In this document: piece by piece, positions 5,594 to 6,063 of the stretch | Layout of the letters: every line of letters begins with the position of its first letter | Numbering within the stretch: position 1 is the stretch's first letter | Origin: Phycisphaerae bacterium | Lineage (GTDB): Bacteria > Planctomycetota > Phycisphaerae > SM23-33 | Assembly (NCBI GenBank): GCA_030628445.1 | Contig: DAOVQV010000110.1 | Span: forward strand, 1-6,063 | DNA length: 6,063 bases | Direction: 5' to 3' | Translations under genes and position numbers: made by a program | Notes under the pieces: model-generated | Told to the model about the DNA's origin: nothing | Database searches by the model: none | The model's input: the letters and a program-made list of their open reading frames with translations, nothing else

Positions 5594-6063
5594 TTACTGC
5601 TTCTGCATATCACACCCGACCCCCTGCATCTGCGCGACGAACTGGGGGAAGGTCTTTCTGACGCATTCAACGTCTGAAATCAAGGTCTGACCCGAGGCGA
5701 GCAGGCCCGCCACCGCCAGCGTCATCACCATGCGGTGGTCTGCTCGGCTGTCCAGGCGGGTCCCGCACAGTGAGCTTTTGCGGACGACCAGCCCGTCCGG
5801 GCGCTGCTCGATATCGGCGCCCATCGACGTCAGGGCCTTGCATATTTCGGTGATGCGATCACACTCCTTGTGGCGGCAGCTTTCGGCGTTGGTCAGGACA
5901 GTCTCGCCGTCTGCACAGGTCCCCACCACCGCCAGCAGGATGAGCTGATCGACGAAATCGTTGCAGTCGATTTCGCGGCCGGTCAATTCGCTGGACCGGG
6001 CGATGACGCCCTCGTCGGTTACCTCGATATCGGCGCCCATCTGACGCAGAATGTCGACGACGC
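5594..6063 (-). CDS. aroA: 3-phosphoshikimate 1-carboxyvinyltransferase (EPSP synthase), C-terminal part (5' end outside window)
   Basis: EPSP synthase joins shikimate-3-phosphate and phosphoenolpyruvate, the step before AroC. The frame stays open through 6061 beyond the first visible ATG (6040), coding VVDILRQMGADIEV, which is the family's internal L-x(2)-MGADI pattern, so the ATG is not the start and the N-terminal half lies to the right of the window. Visible: a pocket-forming stretch GREIDCNDFVDQLILLAVVG with its conserved Asp; NAESCRHKECDRI (KECDR at 5855-5869), the active-site KE(S/T)DR motif with Cys in place of Ser/Thr; ADHRMVMTLAVAGLLASG (DHR at 5732-5740); and VRKTFPQF (KTFPQF at 5639-5656), whose Lys is an active-site residue of the family. 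Ends with TAA, 59 bp before the aroC start. aroA and aroC are most likely one operon. Identification is secure. Confidence 0.95.
   Translation of the reverse strand, partial: VVDILRQMGADIEVTDEGVIARSSELTGREIDCNDFVDQLILLAVVGTCADGETVLTNAESCRHKECDRITEICKALTSMGADIEQRPDGLVVRKSSLCGTRLDSRADHRMVMTLAVAGLLASGQTLISDVECVRKTFPQFVAQMQGVGCDMQKQ

Noticed and set aside
4770..5690. Long open frame on the + strand opposite aroC (306 codons)
   Set aside because: It is antisense to a certain aroC and runs across the aroC/aroA junction into aroA. Composition is typical of a GC-rich antisense shadow and there is no recognisable family.

Overview
The window is a 6 kb piece of a GC-rich bacterial chromosome, densely packed with ordinary bacterial genes. 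It holds one 5'-truncated gene on the + strand and six genes on the - strand (the last also cut by the window edge). I see no RNA genes, mobile elements, CRISPR arrays or phage genes. The combination of a UroD-like protein with an HCHG motif, paired family-2 amidohydrolases and a short cysteine-rich zinc module fused to a multi-pass membrane domain suggests Planctomycetota or a related environmental lineage. That placement is an inference from gene style, not from a marker gene.

Left edge: the 3' part of truB (tRNA pseudouridine-55 synthase) runs on the + strand to 457 and converges, with only 26 bp between stop codons, on the end of a long - strand gene train.

Right to left, in the direction of - strand transcription: aroA (EPSP synthase, C-terminal part, 6063-5594), aroC (chorismate synthase, 5534-4326), a 127-bp gap with a perfect 11-bp hairpin, a zinc-finger/multi-TM membrane protein (4198-3272), two divergent amidohydrolase-2 family paralogs (3236-2457 and 2429-1623) and a uroporphyrinogen-decarboxylase-like protein (1566-484). 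AroA and AroC catalyse consecutive last steps to chorismate and look like an operon. The membrane protein and the three metabolic enzymes follow with gaps of 27-56 bp and good Shine-Dalgarno sites, so they may form a second transcription unit; the hairpin could divide the two units.

The most noteworthy points are: (1) the chorismate synthase is divergent at several family-signature positions, including Tyr in place of the catalytic His of GESHG, with an insertion of about 11 residues right after it; (2) the tandem amidohydrolases plus UroD-like gene form a compact metabolic module of unknown substrate; (3) the UroD-like protein keeps neither the RQAGRY-type motif of true UroD nor the H-x-C...C zinc set of corrinoid methyltransferases. 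Nothing here amounts to a clearly new defence or mobile system.
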